Notes: generated by a model not told the origin, from the letters alone. Positions 1 to 8,101 are shown, counted from the first letter of the stretch. The stretch is DNA of 64,000 nucleotides from Actinomadura rayongensis (GCF_009831215.1 NZ_WUTW01000001.1:1101192-1165191); one strand, 5' to 3'. A program made the numbers and translations.

Positions 1-596
1 TCGCCACGCAGGAGAGCGTCAACACGGCGTTCGGCGTGGAGCGGGTCGTCCGGTACGCGTTCGAGAAGGCCGCGGCCCGGCCCCGCCGCAAGCTGACGCT
101 CGTCCACAAGGACAACGTGCTCACCTTCGCCGGTGAGCTGTACCAGCGGATCGTCAAGCAGGTCGGCGCCGAGTACCCGCAGGTCAGCGTGGACTACTGC
201 CACGTCGACGCGGCCACCATGTTCTTCGTCAGCCAGCCGCAGCGGTTCGACGTCGTCGTCACCGACAACCTCTTCGGCGACATCATCACCGACATCGGCG
301 CGGCCATCGCGGGCGGCATCGGGCTCGCCGCGTCCGGCAACGTCAACCCGTCCGGCTCCGCGCCGTCGATGTTCGAGCCGGTCCACGGCAGCGCCCCCGA
401 CATCGCGGGCCAGGGCAAGGCCGACCCGACCGCCACGATCGTGTCCGTCGCGATGCTCCTCGACCACGTCGGCGCGGCGGACGCGGCGCGCCGCGTCGAG
501 CGCGCCGTCTCCGACGACCTGAGCGAGCGGGCCGGGCTCGGCGCCCGCTCCACCGCGCAGATCGGCGACGCCATCGCCAAGCGAGTATCCGGCTAG
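1..596 (+). CDS. leuB: 3-isopropylmalate dehydrogenase, C-terminal part (cut by window edge)
   Basis: LeuB oxidatively decarboxylates 3-isopropylmalate in leucine synthesis, in the cytoplasm. The reading frame is open from base 3 and encodes the last 197 residues; the true start lies before the window, so the internal GTG at 36 is not the start. The isocitrate/isopropylmalate dehydrogenase signature [20 protein letters not shown] is intact, preceded by HKDNVL and followed by [13 protein letters not shown], which belongs to the NAD-binding region of this family. The stop is TAG. A strong hairpin with a T run follows, so this is probably the end of a transcript. ilvE comes next on the same strand, and leuC, leuD and cimA are also in the window, which supports the leucine assignment over isocitrate or tartrate dehydrogenase. 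Confidence 0.95.
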   Translation, partial: ATQESVNTAFGVERVVRYAFEKAAARPRRKLTLVHKDNVLTFAGELYQRIVKQVGAEYPQVSVDYCHVDAATMFFVSQPQRFDVVVTDNLFGDIITDIGAAIAGGIGLAASGNVNPSGSAPSMFEPVHGSAPDIAGQGKADPTATIVSVAMLLDHVGAADAARRVERAVSDDLSERAGLGARSTAQIGDAIAKRVSG

Positions 597-636
597 CGGC
601 GCGCCTCCCCGCCGGGCGTCCGGCGGGCCCGACACT

Positions 637-667
637 CCGGGCGCGCCCCCGCGGCGCGCCCGGTTTT
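637..667 (+). terminator. Intrinsic terminator after leuB
   Basis: A 10-bp perfect GC stem (637-646 with 654-663, loop CCCCGCG) is followed by TTTT. A second perfect 8-bp stem (608-615 with 620-627) lies just upstream. Together they should end the leuB transcript. Confidence 0.75.
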
Positions 668-765
668 CGTCGTGCGCCGTGGCCGCGAGGAGTCGATTTG
701 GCAGATGATGGACCATGCCGCGGCGGCGAGGAGGCCGGGCGGCGACCCGCGAGAGGACCAACGCG

Positions 766-1866
766 ATGAGCACCATCCCGGACTTCGACGTCACGCTGAC
801 CGAGCAGCCCGTCCCCGCCGCCGAGCGGGAGCGGATCCTGGCCGACCCCGGGTGGGGCCGCTCCTTCACCGACCACATGGTCACGATCCAGTACGACGCC
901 GAGCGCGGCTGGCACGACGCGCGGCTGCGCCCGTACGGGCCGATCACGCTGGACCCGGCGAGCCAGGTCCTGCACTACGCGCAGGAGCTGTTCGAGGGCC
1001 TGAAGGCGTACCGGCAGGACGACGGCTCGATCGTCACCTTCCGGCCGTACATGAACGCCGCCCGGATGAACCGGTCCGCGCGGCGGATGGCGATGCCGGA
1101 GATCCCCGAGGACCTGTTCGTCGCGGCGCTGGAGCAGCTCGTCCGGGTCGACCGCGACTGGGTGCCGACGGCCGAGGGCTACAGCCTCTACCTGCGTCCG
1201 TTCATGTTCGCCACGACGCGGGCGCTCGGCGTGAACCAGCCCGCGCAGGAGTTCACGTTCGCGGTGATCGCGTCGCCGTCGGGGCTGTACTACCGGAACG
1301 GGATCAAGCCCGTCTCGGTGTGGCTGTCGCAGGACTACACGCGCGCCGCCGCCGGCGGGACGGGCGAGGCCAAGACCGGCGGCAACTACGCGGCGTCGTT
1401 CGCGGGGCAGGCGCAGGCCGTCGCCAACGGCTGCGAGCAGGTCGTCTGGCTCGACGCGGTGGAGCACCGCTGGGTCGAGGAGGTCGGGTCGATGAACCTC
1501 ATGTTCGTCTACGGCTCGGGCGCGCAGGCGCGGCTGCTCACCCCGGCCCTCACCGGCACGCTGCTGCCCGGCGTCACCCGCGACTCGATGCTCACGCTCG
1601 CGCCCGACCTCGGCATCCCCGCCGAGGAGGGCAAGATCAGCATCGAGGAGTGGCAGGCGGGCTGCGAGTCCGGCCAGATCACCGAGGTGTTCGGCTGCGG
1701 CACCGCCGCGATCATCAGCCCGGTCGGCACGGTGAAGGCCGCCGACCGCGAGTGGACGATCGGCACCGAGCCCGGCCCGGTGTCGATGCGGTTGCGCGAG
1801 GAGCTGGTCGGCATCCAGTACGGCACCCGTCCGGACCCGTACGGCTGGGTCCACAAGATCGTCTGA
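766..1866 (+). CDS. ilvE: Branched-chain amino acid aminotransferase
   Basis: IlvE is a PLP enzyme that transfers the amino group between glutamate and the keto acids of Leu, Ile and Val, the last step of their synthesis. The 366-residue protein has the fold-type IV BCAT pattern; the PLP lysine is K203 in [12 protein letters not shown]. Further family motifs are [12 protein letters not shown] near residue 70 and [13 protein letters not shown] near 310. I chose ATG 766 because GAGAGG lies 9 nt upstream and [11 protein letters not shown] matches normal BCAT N-termini; an in-frame ATG at 715 would add 17 arginine-rich residues. It is flanked by leuB and cimA, so this stretch is a branched-chain amino acid block. 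A perfect hairpin follows the stop. Confidence 0.95.
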   Translation: MSTIPDFDVTLTEQPVPAAERERILADPGWGRSFTDHMVTIQYDAERGWHDARLRPYGPITLDPASQVLHYAQELFEGLKAYRQDDGSIVTFRPYMNAARMNRSARRMAMPEIPEDLFVAALEQLVRVDRDWVPTAEGYSLYLRPFMFATTRALGVNQPAQEFTFAVIASPSGLYYRNGIKPVSVWLSQDYTRAAAGGTGEAKTGGNYAASFAGQAQAVANGCEQVVWLDAVEHRWVEEVGSMNLMFVYGSGAQARLLTPALTGTLLPGVTRDSMLTLAPDLGIPAEEGKISIEEWQAGCESGQITEVFGCGTAAIISPVGTVKAADREWTIGTEPGPVSMRLREELVGIQYGTRPDPYGWVHKIV

Positions 1867-1877
1867 CGTCGGCGCCG

Positions 1878-1908
1878 CATGCCCGTCTCGCCAGCCGAGA
1901 CGGGCATG
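1878..1908 (+). terminator. Hairpin terminator after ilvE
   Basis: The arms CATGCCCGTCTCG (1878-1890) and 1896-1908 form a perfect 13-bp stem with loop CCAGC. There is no T run, as is common for actinomycete terminators. It separates ilvE from the cimA leader. Confidence 0.7.
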
Positions 1909-1937
1909 TGACGGCGGTGTGATCGCTGTGGCACACT
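1908..1937 (+). promoter_or_regulatory. Probable promoter of the cimA leader
   Basis: GTGACG (1908-1913) resembles a -35 box and CACACT (1932-1937) a -10 box, with 18 bp between them. Transcription would begin close to the ATG of the leader peptide at 1947, so the leader mRNA may be leaderless. This rests on motif matching only. Confidence 0.45.
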
Positions 1938-1946
1938 GGAACCATC

Positions 1947-1991
1947 ATGCGCAGCGGCCAGATCATTATCGGCTGGCGCGTCGGCACCTGA
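1947..1991 (+). CDS. 14-residue isoleucine-rich leader peptide upstream of cimA
   Basis: This short frame encodes MRSGQIIIGWRVGT. Three consecutive Ile codons (ATC ATT ATC) sit just before a terminator hairpin and 109 bp before cimA, whose product starts isoleucine synthesis from pyruvate. The form resembles the actinobacterial ilvB leader I recall as MRTRILVLGKRVG, with the same Arg start, branched-chain run, Gly and RVG end. The natural reading is ribosome-mediated attenuation: slow decoding of Ile codons when charged tRNA-Ile is scarce would favour read-through into cimA. The peptide and hairpin are seen directly. The mechanism is inferred from the known class. Confidence 0.75.
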   Translation: MRSGQIIIGWRVGT

Positions 1992-2010
1992 CGGGACATC
2001 GCCGGCGCGC

Positions 2011-2041
2011 AGACCTCTCACGTCCGTGGGGGGTCTTTTTG
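2011..2041 (+). terminator. Attenuator hairpin between the leader peptide and cimA
   Basis: Bases 2011-2021 pair with 2026-2036 in an 11-bp stem containing two G-U pairs, loop GTCC, followed directly by TTTTT. It lies 19 nt after the leader stop and 59 nt before the cimA ATG. This is the expected place for a leader-controlled terminator. I did not resolve an antiterminator partner. Confidence 0.7.
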
Positions 2042-2099
2042 TTTGCCTCCAGCGCCTCCGTCTCCCGCCGGGAACATCCCCGAAAGGTCACCAGGACCC

Positions 2100-3677
2100 A
2101 TGCAACGCGACGCCTTCCACCTCTACGACACCACCCTGCGCGACGGATCCCAGCAGGAGGGCCTGAACCTCACCGTCGCCGACAAGCTCGCGATCGCGCG
2201 GCACCTCGACGGGCTCGGGGTGGGGTTCATCGAGGGCGGCTGGCCCGGCGCCAACCCCAAGGACACCGAGTTCTTCCGGCGGGCTCTGACCGAGCTCGAC
2301 CTGGAGAACGCGCAGCTCACCGCGTTCGGCGCGACCCGCCGGGCCGGAACGCGCGCCGCCGACGACCCCCAGGTGGCCGCGCTGCGCGACTCGGGCGCCG
2401 GCGTCGTGACGCTCGTGGCCAAGAGCCACGACCGGCACGTCGAGCTGGCCCTGCGCACGACCCTGGAGGAGAACCTCGCGATGATCCGCGACACGGTCTC
2501 CCACCTGCGTGCGGAGGGCCGGCGGGTGTTCCTGGACGCCGAGCACTTCTTCGACGGCTACCGCGCCAACCGGGCGTACGCGCTGGAGGTCGTCCGGACG
2601 GCCGCCGAGGCGGGCGCGGACGTGATCGCGCTGTGCGACACCAACGGCGGGATGCTGCCGGACGAGCTGGCCGACATCGTCCACGACGTCGTCGGGACGG
2701 GCGCGCGCGTCGGCATCCACTGCCACGACGACTCCGGCTGCGCGGTCGCGAACTCGCTCGCCGCCGTCCGCGCGGGCGCCACGCACGTCCAGGGATGCGC
2801 CAACGGGTACGGGGAGCGCAGCGGCAACGCCAACCTGTTCACGCTGGTCGGGAACCTGCAGCTCAAGCGCGGCATGGACCTCGTCTCGGGGGACCAGCTC
2901 GCCCGGATGACGCGGATCGCGCACGCCGTCTCGGAGATCACCAACGTGACGCCCAGCTCGCAGCAGCCCTACGTCGGGCTGTCGGCGTTCGCGCACAAGG
3001 CCGGGCTGCACGCGTCCGCGATCAAGGTGGACCCCGACCTGTACCAGCACATCGACCCGGCGGCCGTCGGCAACGACATGCGGATGCTCGTGTCCGGCAT
3101 GGCCGGGCGGGCGTCGGTGGAGCTGAAGGGCCGCGAGCTGGGCTACGACCTGTCGGGCGAGAAGGCCAAGCAGGTCGTGGACCGGGTGAAGGAGCTGGAG
3201 GCCACCGGGCACACGTTCGAGGCCGCCGACGCGTCCTTCGAGCTGCTGCTGCGCGAGGAACTGACCGGCGTCCGGCAGCGGCACTTCGAGGTCGAGTCGT
3301 GGCGGACGATCGTGGAGCGCCGCGCGGACGGCGTCATGGTCAGCGAGGCCACCGTCAAGCTCCACGCCAAGGGCGAGCGGATCATCGCGACCGGCGAGGG
3401 CAACGGGCCGGTCAACGCGCTGGACAACGCGCTGCGGATCGCGCTCGGCCGCCTCTACCCGGAGCTGGCGACGATGGAGCTGGTGGACTACAAGGTCCGG
3501 ATCCTGGAGGGCTCGCACGGGACGAGCGCGCGGACCCGCGTCCTCATCGAGTCCAGCGACGGCGCCCGCGAGTGGGGGACGGTGGGCGTCGAGGACAACG
3601 TCATCGCCGCGTCCTGGCAGGCGCTGGAAGAAGCCGTGAGCTACGGCCTGCTGAACGCGGGCTACGAGGCGGGCTGA
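2100..3677 (+). CDS. cimA: (R)-citramalate synthase
   Basis: CimA condenses pyruvate with acetyl-CoA to citramalate, giving 2-oxobutyrate for isoleucine without threonine deaminase. The 525-residue protein has an N-terminal HMGL-like TIM barrel (about 1-280) with YDTTLRDGSQQEG, FIEGGWPGANPKD, which is typical of citramalate rather than isopropylmalate synthases, and the metal-binding HCHDDSG. LSAFAHKAGLHASAI leads into a C-terminal LeuA-type regulatory domain (about 390-525), normally the site of feedback inhibition. ATG 2100 is preferred over 2043 because the protein then starts MQRDAFHLYDTTLRDG; GAAAGG is upstream. A leader peptide and attenuator precede it. A single-copy 2-isopropylmalate synthase is the main alternative but fits the WPG motif poorly. 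Confidence 0.93.
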   Translation: MQRDAFHLYDTTLRDGSQQEGLNLTVADKLAIARHLDGLGVGFIEGGWPGANPKDTEFFRRALTELDLENAQLTAFGATRRAGTRAADDPQVAALRDSGAGVVTLVAKSHDRHVELALRTTLEENLAMIRDTVSHLRAEGRRVFLDAEHFFDGYRANRAYALEVVRTAAEAGADVIALCDTNGGMLPDELADIVHDVVGTGARVGIHCHDDSGCAVANSLAAVRAGATHVQGCANGYGERSGNANLFTLVGNLQLKRGMDLVSGDQLARMTRIAHAVSEITNVTPSSQQPYVGLSAFAHKAGLHASAIKVDPDLYQHIDPAAVGNDMRMLVSGMAGRASVELKGRELGYDLSGEKAKQVVDRVKELEATGHTFEAADASFELLLREELTGVRQRHFEVESWRTIVERRADGVMVSEATVKLHAKGERIIATGEGNGPVNALDNALRIALGRLYPELATMELVDYKVRILEGSHGTSARTRVLIESSDGAREWGTVGVEDNVIAASWQALEEAVSYGLLNAGYEAG

Positions 3678-3697
3678 TCGCCGGGCACAATCGGGGC

Positions 3698-3979
3698 ATG
3701 AACCGAACGATCACCGACAACGCCGCCGCGGGCCGGTACGAGATCCACCAGGACGGCGTCCTCGCCGGATTCGCCGAGTACCGGACGCGGCCGGACGCCG
3801 TCGTCTTCACCCACACCGAGGTCGATCCCGCCTTCGAGGGCCAGGGCGTGGGCGGGGCCCTGGCCCGGGGAGCGCTGGACGACGTGCGCTCCCGCGGGCT
3901 CGGGGTCGTGCCGCTGTGCCCGTTCATCCGGGCGTGGATCGAGAAGCACCCCGACTATCAGGACCTCGTCGTCCGGTAG
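3698..3979 (+). CDS. Small GNAT-like acetyltransferase (NATD1 / COG2388 type)
   Basis: A 93-residue single-domain protein of the short GCN5-related N-acetyltransferase group. The acetyl-CoA pyrophosphate loop is visible as EGQGVGGALARGALD near residue 50. The ending VPLCPFIRAWIEKHPDY is characteristic of this family, in which the Cys is conserved. The acceptor substrate is unknown. CACAAT (3686-3691) resembles a -10 box only 6 nt before the ATG, so the transcript may be leaderless. It converges on the haem-oxygenase-like gene, with 3 nt between the two stops. Confidence 0.8.
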   Translation: MNRTITDNAAAGRYEIHQDGVLAGFAEYRTRPDAVVFTHTEVDPAFEGQGVGGALARGALDDVRSRGLGVVPLCPFIRAWIEKHPDYQDLVVR

Positions 3980-3982
3980 CGG

Positions 3983-4324
3983 TCAGGCGCCCTTCGGCGC
4001 GGCGGTCTCCACGATCTCGAAGCTCCACAGCTCGGCGGCGGACGAGGCGGGGCCGCCGAGGCCGTGCCCGTGGCCGCTCTCGGCGGCGGCGCGGGCGTGG
4101 CCGTGCTGGAACGCCCGGCTCTCGGTCCAGGCGCGGAAGTCGTCCTCGCTGCGCCAGCGCGTGTAGACGAGGTAGCGGTCGGTGCCCTCCACCGGGCGCA
4201 GCAGCTCGAACCCCTCGAAGCCGTCGGCCGACTCCACCAGGCCGGCGCGTCCGGCGAACCGGCGCTCCAGCTCGTCGCGCAGGGCGGGGTCGACGGTCAG
4301 CACGTTGATCTTGACGACGGACAT
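3983..4324 (-). CDS. ABM-fold haem-degrading monooxygenase, MhuD-like
   Basis: This 113-residue protein is a single antibiotic-biosynthesis-monooxygenase (dimeric ferredoxin-like) domain. From memory its N-terminal 70 residues align without gaps to mycobacterial MhuD, which opens haem and releases iron: VVKIN with N7, then FAGRA, GFEGFELLRPV, and W66 are in the same positions. MhuD's proximal haem ligand H75 has no exact match; His occurs at 74 and 76, so the ligand may be shifted by one. A His/Gly-rich stretch (HGHARAAAESGHGHG) replaces the usual short loop. The start has GGGGAG six bases upstream of the ATG. No haem-uptake genes are adjacent. Other ABM activities cannot be excluded. Confidence 0.7.
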   Translation of the reverse strand: MSVVKINVLTVDPALRDELERRFAGRAGLVESADGFEGFELLRPVEGTDRYLVYTRWRSEDDFRAWTESRAFQHGHARAAAESGHGHGLGGPASSAAELWSFEIVETAAPKGA

Positions 4325-4542
4325 GATCTCCCCTTGGCTCGGCGGTCGGGACGACCATATCCGGCCGCGGCGGCTCGGTGTTCCGGGGCCGTGACCGGCT
4401 GTGACCTCGACGGATTGTTCGATTCGTATGAAAAATCCTGGGGGATTCGGGAGAAGTACTGGCATTTTTGTGCATCTGGCGCGACGATATGTGGCCCCGG
4501 CCGTGCCGTGCCGGAACCGAACCGCACCACGGAGTGATCGTC

Positions 4543-4929
4543 ATGGACGTCCGATCCTGGAGCCCCGGCACGCCCGGGTCCGCCGCGGACGGACGCTACG
4601 CCGAGGCCGCGTTCCGCGTCGGCGAGGTCTGCGAACGCGCCGGAGACCTCTGGACGGCCGCCCAGTGGTTCCGCGAGGCCGCCGAGGCGGGCCGCCCCGG
4701 CGCGCGGCTGCGGCTCGGCGCCGTCCTCGGCCGGCTCGCCGACAGCCTCGCCGACCGGCCGGACGCCGGGACGCCCGACCCCGGCGTCCTGCTCGCCGAG
4801 GCCGCGCGCTGGCTCACCGGCTCGCCCGAGGCCGCCACGCCCGCCGGGATCGGGCTGATCACCGACATGCTCAACCGGCAGCAGCGGCAGGCCGCGCGGC
4901 GGGCGCTGGAGAACGCCGCGCCCCGGTGA
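4543..4929 (+). CDS. Conserved hypothetical protein with a TPR/Sel1-like helix pair
   Basis: The 128-residue protein has no catalytic motif that I recognise. Residues about 15-60 (YAEAAFRVGEVCERAGDLW, then AQWFREAAEAG) read like one tetratricopeptide or Sel1 repeat, and the rest is Ala-rich helix. I chose ATG 4543 because GGAG sits 8 nt upstream; a longer frame from 4468 would add a Cys/Trp-rich extension with no site. The 218 bases between it and the divergent haem-degrading gene are AT-richer than the surroundings and probably hold both promoters. It lies 57 nt before the CBM2-like gene on the same strand and may be co-transcribed with it. Confidence 0.6.
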   Translation: MDVRSWSPGTPGSAADGRYAEAAFRVGEVCERAGDLWTAAQWFREAAEAGRPGARLRLGAVLGRLADSLADRPDAGTPDPGVLLAEAARWLTGSPEAATPAGIGLITDMLNRQQRQAARRALENAAPR

Positions 4930-4985
4930 ACCGAACGCGCTCCGCCGTCGTCGGATGCAGGTGAGCGACCCTGGAGGATGACGAC

Positions 4986-6152
4986 GTGAGCGGCGAGGAA
5001 CCCGGATACGTCCCCCCGGACCACAGGACCACCGCCGAGTTCGCCGTGCCCGGCGCCCCGGCGGCCGACGAGACCCTGACCGACGAGGCGCCCGCGACGC
5101 TCGCCGACGCGCCGCCGACGGGCGCCACGGTCACCGACCTGCCCGAGGACGACGCCGAGCCGGACGAGGAGGCGCCGGCGACGATCGTGGACCGTCCGGT
5201 GCCCGAGCCCGGGCCCTGGACGGCCCAGTTCGGCGCCGAGGACGCCCCGGAGCCGCCCGCGCCGCCCGCGCCGCCGGTGTCGGTGGTGGCGGCCAGTGCC
5301 GCGCCGCCGCCTCCGCCGCGTCCCGAGGTGCCCACCGCACCGCCGCCGCGTCCCGAGGTCTCCGCCGCACCGCCGCCGCCCATGCCGCCCCGCCCTCCCG
5401 CCGTCCCCGTCCCGCCGCCTCCCGGGCCGCCCGCCGTTCATTCGGCGCCGCCGCCCGACGCGACGCTTCCGCCGGGACCGCCGCCCGTGCCGTCGCCCGT
5501 GCCGCTGCCCGTGCCGCTGCCCGTGCCGCCGCCGGGGCCGTCCGGCGGCCGTCGCGGGCTGCTGATCGGCGGGGGAGCGGCGCTGGTGCTGGTGCTGCTG
5601 CTCGCCGGGGGCGTGCTCGTGTTCATGAACCGGTCGGGGGACGGGACGCCGAAGGGCGGGCCGTCGGTCGCGGCGCCGTCCGCGAACTCCTCCGTCCCGC
5701 CGTCGCAGGAGCCGGGCGCGCCGTCGGCACAGCCGTCCGGCACACCGCCCGCCGCCGTGCCGACCACCGGCGCACCGACCGCGGGGTCGCCGCCGCCCGG
5801 GGTCGCGCCGACTCCCGTGCAGCCGCCCGCGCCCGTCGTCACCGGCACCGGCGGCGTGACCTACCAGCTCGTGGAACAGGACGCCGGGTACTACGAAGGC
5901 CGCATCGTCTTCACCAACACCACCGGCAAGCCGCTCGGGAAATGGAAGCTCACGTTCACCGCGCCGGACGGCAAGGTGAAGAACGTCTGGGGCGGACGGC
6001 TCGTCCACGGCGGCGCGAAGGCCGAGATCCAGCCGGCGCCCGGTGCCGCGCCGGTTCCCGCCGGTGCGTCCTGGGAAGTCCGCTTCGGCGTCGAGGGCGC
6101 GCCCGCCACGCCGCGTGACTGCCGGGTCAACGGACGGTCCTGCGGGTTCTGA
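4986..6152 (+). CDS. Membrane-anchored protein with an external CBM2-like domain
   Basis: The 388-residue protein has three parts. Residues 1-185 are acidic and then extremely proline-rich, with PPPRPEVPTA-type and PVPL repeats. One transmembrane helix follows at about 190-212 (LLIGGGAALVLVLLLAGGVLVF), preceded by RR, so the N-terminus should be cytoplasmic. A Ser/Pro/Thr linker leads to an external domain at about 290-388 resembling a family 2 carbohydrate-binding module: KPLGKWKLTFTAP, VWGG, ASWEVRFGVEG and the closing Cys pair in CRVNGRSC. GTG 4986 has GGAGG 8 nt before it. A catalytic domain is absent, so it may bind polysaccharide or act as a surface sensor. A shorter relative lies at 37573-38163. 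Confidence 0.7.
   Translation: MSGEEPGYVPPDHRTTAEFAVPGAPAADETLTDEAPATLADAPPTGATVTDLPEDDAEPDEEAPATIVDRPVPEPGPWTAQFGAEDAPEPPAPPAPPVSVVAASAAPPPPPRPEVPTAPPPRPEVSAAPPPPMPPRPPAVPVPPPPGPPAVHSAPPPDATLPPGPPPVPSPVPLPVPLPVPPPGPSGGRRGLLIGGGAALVLVLLLAGGVLVFMNRSGDGTPKGGPSVAAPSANSSVPPSQEPGAPSAQPSGTPPAAVPTTGAPTAGSPPPGVAPTPVQPPAPVVTGTGGVTYQLVEQDAGYYEGRIVFTNTTGKPLGKWKLTFTAPDGKVKNVWGGRLVHGGAKAEIQPAPGAAPVPAGASWEVRFGVEGAPATPRDCRVNGRSCGF
5484..5531 (+). repeat. Four 12-bp tandem repeats encoding PVP(S/L/P)
   Basis: CCCGTGCCGCTG-type units repeat four times with changes only in the last codon. They sit in the proline-rich part of the CBM2-like membrane protein. A second, 30-bp repeat (about 5310-5375) encodes PPPRPEVPTA and PPPRPEVSAA. 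Both may vary in copy number. Confidence 0.8.
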
Positions 6153-6196
6153 CCGGCCCGGATGTCCGCCCGAAGCCGCCCGATAGGCTGCCCCGC

Positions 6197-6961
6197 ATGC
6201 GTATCGCGAGGTTCGCCATCGACGAGAGCGTGTCTTTCGGAGTGGTGGAAGAGAACACCATCGCCGCCGTCCGCGCCCACCCCTTCGGGGAACTGACCTT
6301 CACCGGGCACCGGTTCCCCCTCGCCGACGTGCGGCTGCTGGCGCCCATCCTGCCGAGCAAGGTCATCGCCATCGGCAAGAACTACGCCGACCACGCCCGG
6401 GAGATGGGCGCCGAACCGCCCGCCGAGCCGGTGCTGTTCAGCAAGCCGTCCACCGCCGTGATCGGCCCCGGCGAGGCCGTCGCCTACCCGGAGAAGCTGT
6501 CCGAGCGCGTCGACTACGAGGGCGAGCTGGCCGTCGTCATCGGCCGCCTGTGCCGCGAGGTCCCCGCCGCCCGCGCCGCCGACGTCATCCTCGGCTACAC
6601 CTGCGCCAACGACGTCACCGCCCGCGACCTGCAGAAACGCGACGGGCAGTGGACGCGCGCCAAGGGCTTCGACACCTTCTGCCCCCTCGGGCCGTGGATC
6701 GAGACCGAACTCGACCCGTCCGACGTCGCCCTCACCACCCGCGTCAACGGCGAGACCCGGCAGGACGCCCGGACGTCGCAGCTCCTGCACGCGATCCCCG
6801 ACCTCGTCGCCTACGTCAGCCAGGTCATGACGCTGCTGCCCGGCGACGTCATCCTCACCGGCACCCCCGCCGGCGTCGGCCCCCTGGAGATCGGCGACGA
6901 GGTCACCGTCACCGTCGAGGGCGTCGGCGACCTCACCAACCGCGTCGTAGCCCGCGAGTGA
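6197..6961 (+). CDS. Fumarylacetoacetate hydrolase family protein
   Basis: The 254-residue cytoplasmic protein carries the FAH fold used by hydrolases, decarboxylases and isomerases of beta-diketo or hydroxymuconate-type acids. IAIGKNYADHAREMG opens the domain near residue 55, and VDYEGELAVVIGR near 100 holds the metal-binding acidic residues. TCANDVTARDLQ and LTGTPAGVGPLEIGD follow. The substrate cannot be read from sequence; no aromatic-catabolism genes are adjacent. TAGGCT (6184-6189) resembles a -10 box 7 nt before the ATG, with no ribosome site between, so translation is probably leaderless. The tRNA promoter follows the gene. Confidence 0.88.
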   Translation: MRIARFAIDESVSFGVVEENTIAAVRAHPFGELTFTGHRFPLADVRLLAPILPSKVIAIGKNYADHAREMGAEPPAEPVLFSKPSTAVIGPGEAVAYPEKLSERVDYEGELAVVIGRLCREVPAARAADVILGYTCANDVTARDLQKRDGQWTRAKGFDTFCPLGPWIETELDPSDVALTTRVNGETRQDARTSQLLHAIPDLVAYVSQVMTLLPGDVILTGTPAGVGPLEIGDEVTVTVEGVGDLTNRVVARE

Positions 6962-7024
6962 TCCACCGCGCCGCCGCCCCGGACGCCCCGGGGCGGACGG
7001 CGTTCCCCCGTCGCCCAAACCGTT

Positions 7025-7053
7025 TTGGTCCGCGCCCCGGACTCCTGTATTCT
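7025..7053 (+). promoter_or_regulatory. Promoter of the tRNA-Gln / tRNA-Glu pair
   Basis: TTGGTC (7025-7030) and TATTCT (7048-7053) are separated by 17 bp, a good match to the housekeeping sigma consensus. tRNA-Gln begins 54 nt downstream. Confidence 0.6.
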
Positions 7054-7107
7054 CATCGAGGCGCGAGCGACCCGGCCGGTTCCACCGGAAGGCCAGCTCA
7101 CGGCACT

Positions 7108-7178
7108 GGGGTATGGTGTAATCGGCAGCACGACTGATTCTGGTTCAGTTAGTCTAGGTTCGAGTCCTGGTACCCCAG
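7108..7178 (+). tRNA. tRNA-Gln (CUG)
   Basis: The acceptor TGGGGTA pairs with TACCCCA, and the anticodon arm ACTGA/TCAGT holds loop TTCTGGT with anticodon CTG. The T arm CTAGG/CCTGG (one G-U) has the TTCGAGT loop. CCA is not encoded. Confidence 0.95.
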
Positions 7179-7203
7179 CGGATCCCGTCAGGGACCAAGG
7201 CAA

Positions 7204-7276
7204 GCCCCCGTCGTCTAGTGGCCTAGGACGCCGCCCTCTCAAGGCGGTAACGGCGGTTCGAATCCGCTCGGGGGTA
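7204..7276 (+). tRNA. tRNA-Glu (CUC), copy 1
   Basis: The acceptor begins GCCCCCG; anticodon stem CCGCC/GGCGG holds CTCTCAA with anticodon CTC. The T arm is GCGG-TTCGAAT-CCGC. It follows tRNA-Gln by 25 nt. An identical copy lies at 8102-8174. Confidence 0.95.
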
Positions 7277-7422
7277 CCCCTGTTCGTTGAGCTTCGGCTC
7301 ACCTTCCCGCAGTTTCCGTGCTTGCCCAGGGGGACGACCCCCTGGAACCCCCGGTGTTCGGGCCTGGCGGCCCTCACCTGGTCGGGTGCGGGTTGTTGTT
7401 CTGTTCGGTTCTTTCTATGAGG

Positions 7423-7454
7423 AAAAGGCCCCGGCTTTCGCCGGGGCCTTTTTC
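7423..7454 (+). terminator. Terminator after the tRNA pair, possibly bidirectional
   Basis: AAAAGGCCCCGG (7423-7434) pairs perfectly with 7441-7452, loop CTTTCG, with flanking A and T runs. It would end tRNA transcription on this strand and also serve the convergent SRPBCC gene. Confidence 0.85.
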
Positions 7455-7464
7455 TCATCTGGCG

Positions 7465-7929
7465 TCAGTGGGTGGGGTCCTGGGGGACTTCGCCGCGCCA
7501 GGAGCCGGTTTCGGTGCCGTGGCTCTCGACGAACGACTTGAAGCGCTCCAGGTCGCCCTTCGCGCGGTGCGGGATGAGCTTCAGGGCCTCACCGGCCTTC
7601 TCGGCCAGGCCCTCGGGGTCGTGTTCGAGCTGGAGCATCACGCGCGTCTTGTCCGGGGCCAGGCGGTGGAACGTCACGACGCCCGCCTGCTTGGGGCCGT
7701 CGGTGGACTTCCACGCGATCCGCTCGTCCGGGAGCTGCTCGGTGATCTCCGCGTCGAACTCCCGCGTGACACCCGCGATCTTCGTCACCCAGTGCGTCTT
7801 CGTCGACGTCGTCTGTTCGACGTGCTCCACGCCTTCCATGAAGCGCGGGAACTCCTCGAACTGCGTCCACTGGTCGTACGCCGTGCGCACCGGGACGTCC
7901 ACGTCGATCGACTGCTCTACGGTGGCCAT
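7465..7929 (-). CDS. SRPBCC (START-like) family protein
   Basis: The 154-residue protein is a single SRPBCC/polyketide-cyclase-like domain, a fold with a deep hydrophobic ligand pocket. Its N-terminus VEQSIDVDVPVRTAYDQWTQ and the segment FPRFMEGVEHVEQ are typical of the coenzyme-Q-binding / cyclase-dehydrase subgroup common in actinomycetes. GRPBCC-type ligand identity cannot be predicted from sequence. ATG 7929 was chosen because GGAGGAGAC lies directly upstream; the longer frame starts before that site. The gene stands alone on the minus strand between two identical tRNA-Glu genes. Confidence 0.8.
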   Translation of the reverse strand: MATVEQSIDVDVPVRTAYDQWTQFEEFPRFMEGVEHVEQTTSTKTHWVTKIAGVTREFDAEITEQLPDERIAWKSTDGPKQAGVVTFHRLAPDKTRVMLQLEHDPEGLAEKAGEALKLIPHRAKGDLERFKSFVESHGTETGSWRGEVPQDPTH

Positions 7930-8101
7930 GTCTCCTCCCTCCGGGGGTCCGCCCATCGCGGACCGCTCCGTTTCCGACGTCCTCCCGTCTGCCCCTCTCC
8001 TCCGGGTGCAAACAACCCGGCGGGTCGTGACGCGGTTCGGGTGGTGGGTTGGATCCGCTAGGCTTGGGGGTGTTCGGACGATGCTTCGTCCGGGTCCTTG
8101 C

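Noticed and set aside
1919..3979. A 686-codon plus-strand frame across cimA
   Set aside because: It is out of frame with cimA and Arg-rich; only its last 93 codons, the GNAT gene, are meaningful.
5296..5565. A plus-strand Arg/Pro-rich protein over the proline repeats
   Set aside because: It is a frame-shifted reading of the repeats in the CBM2-like membrane protein gene.
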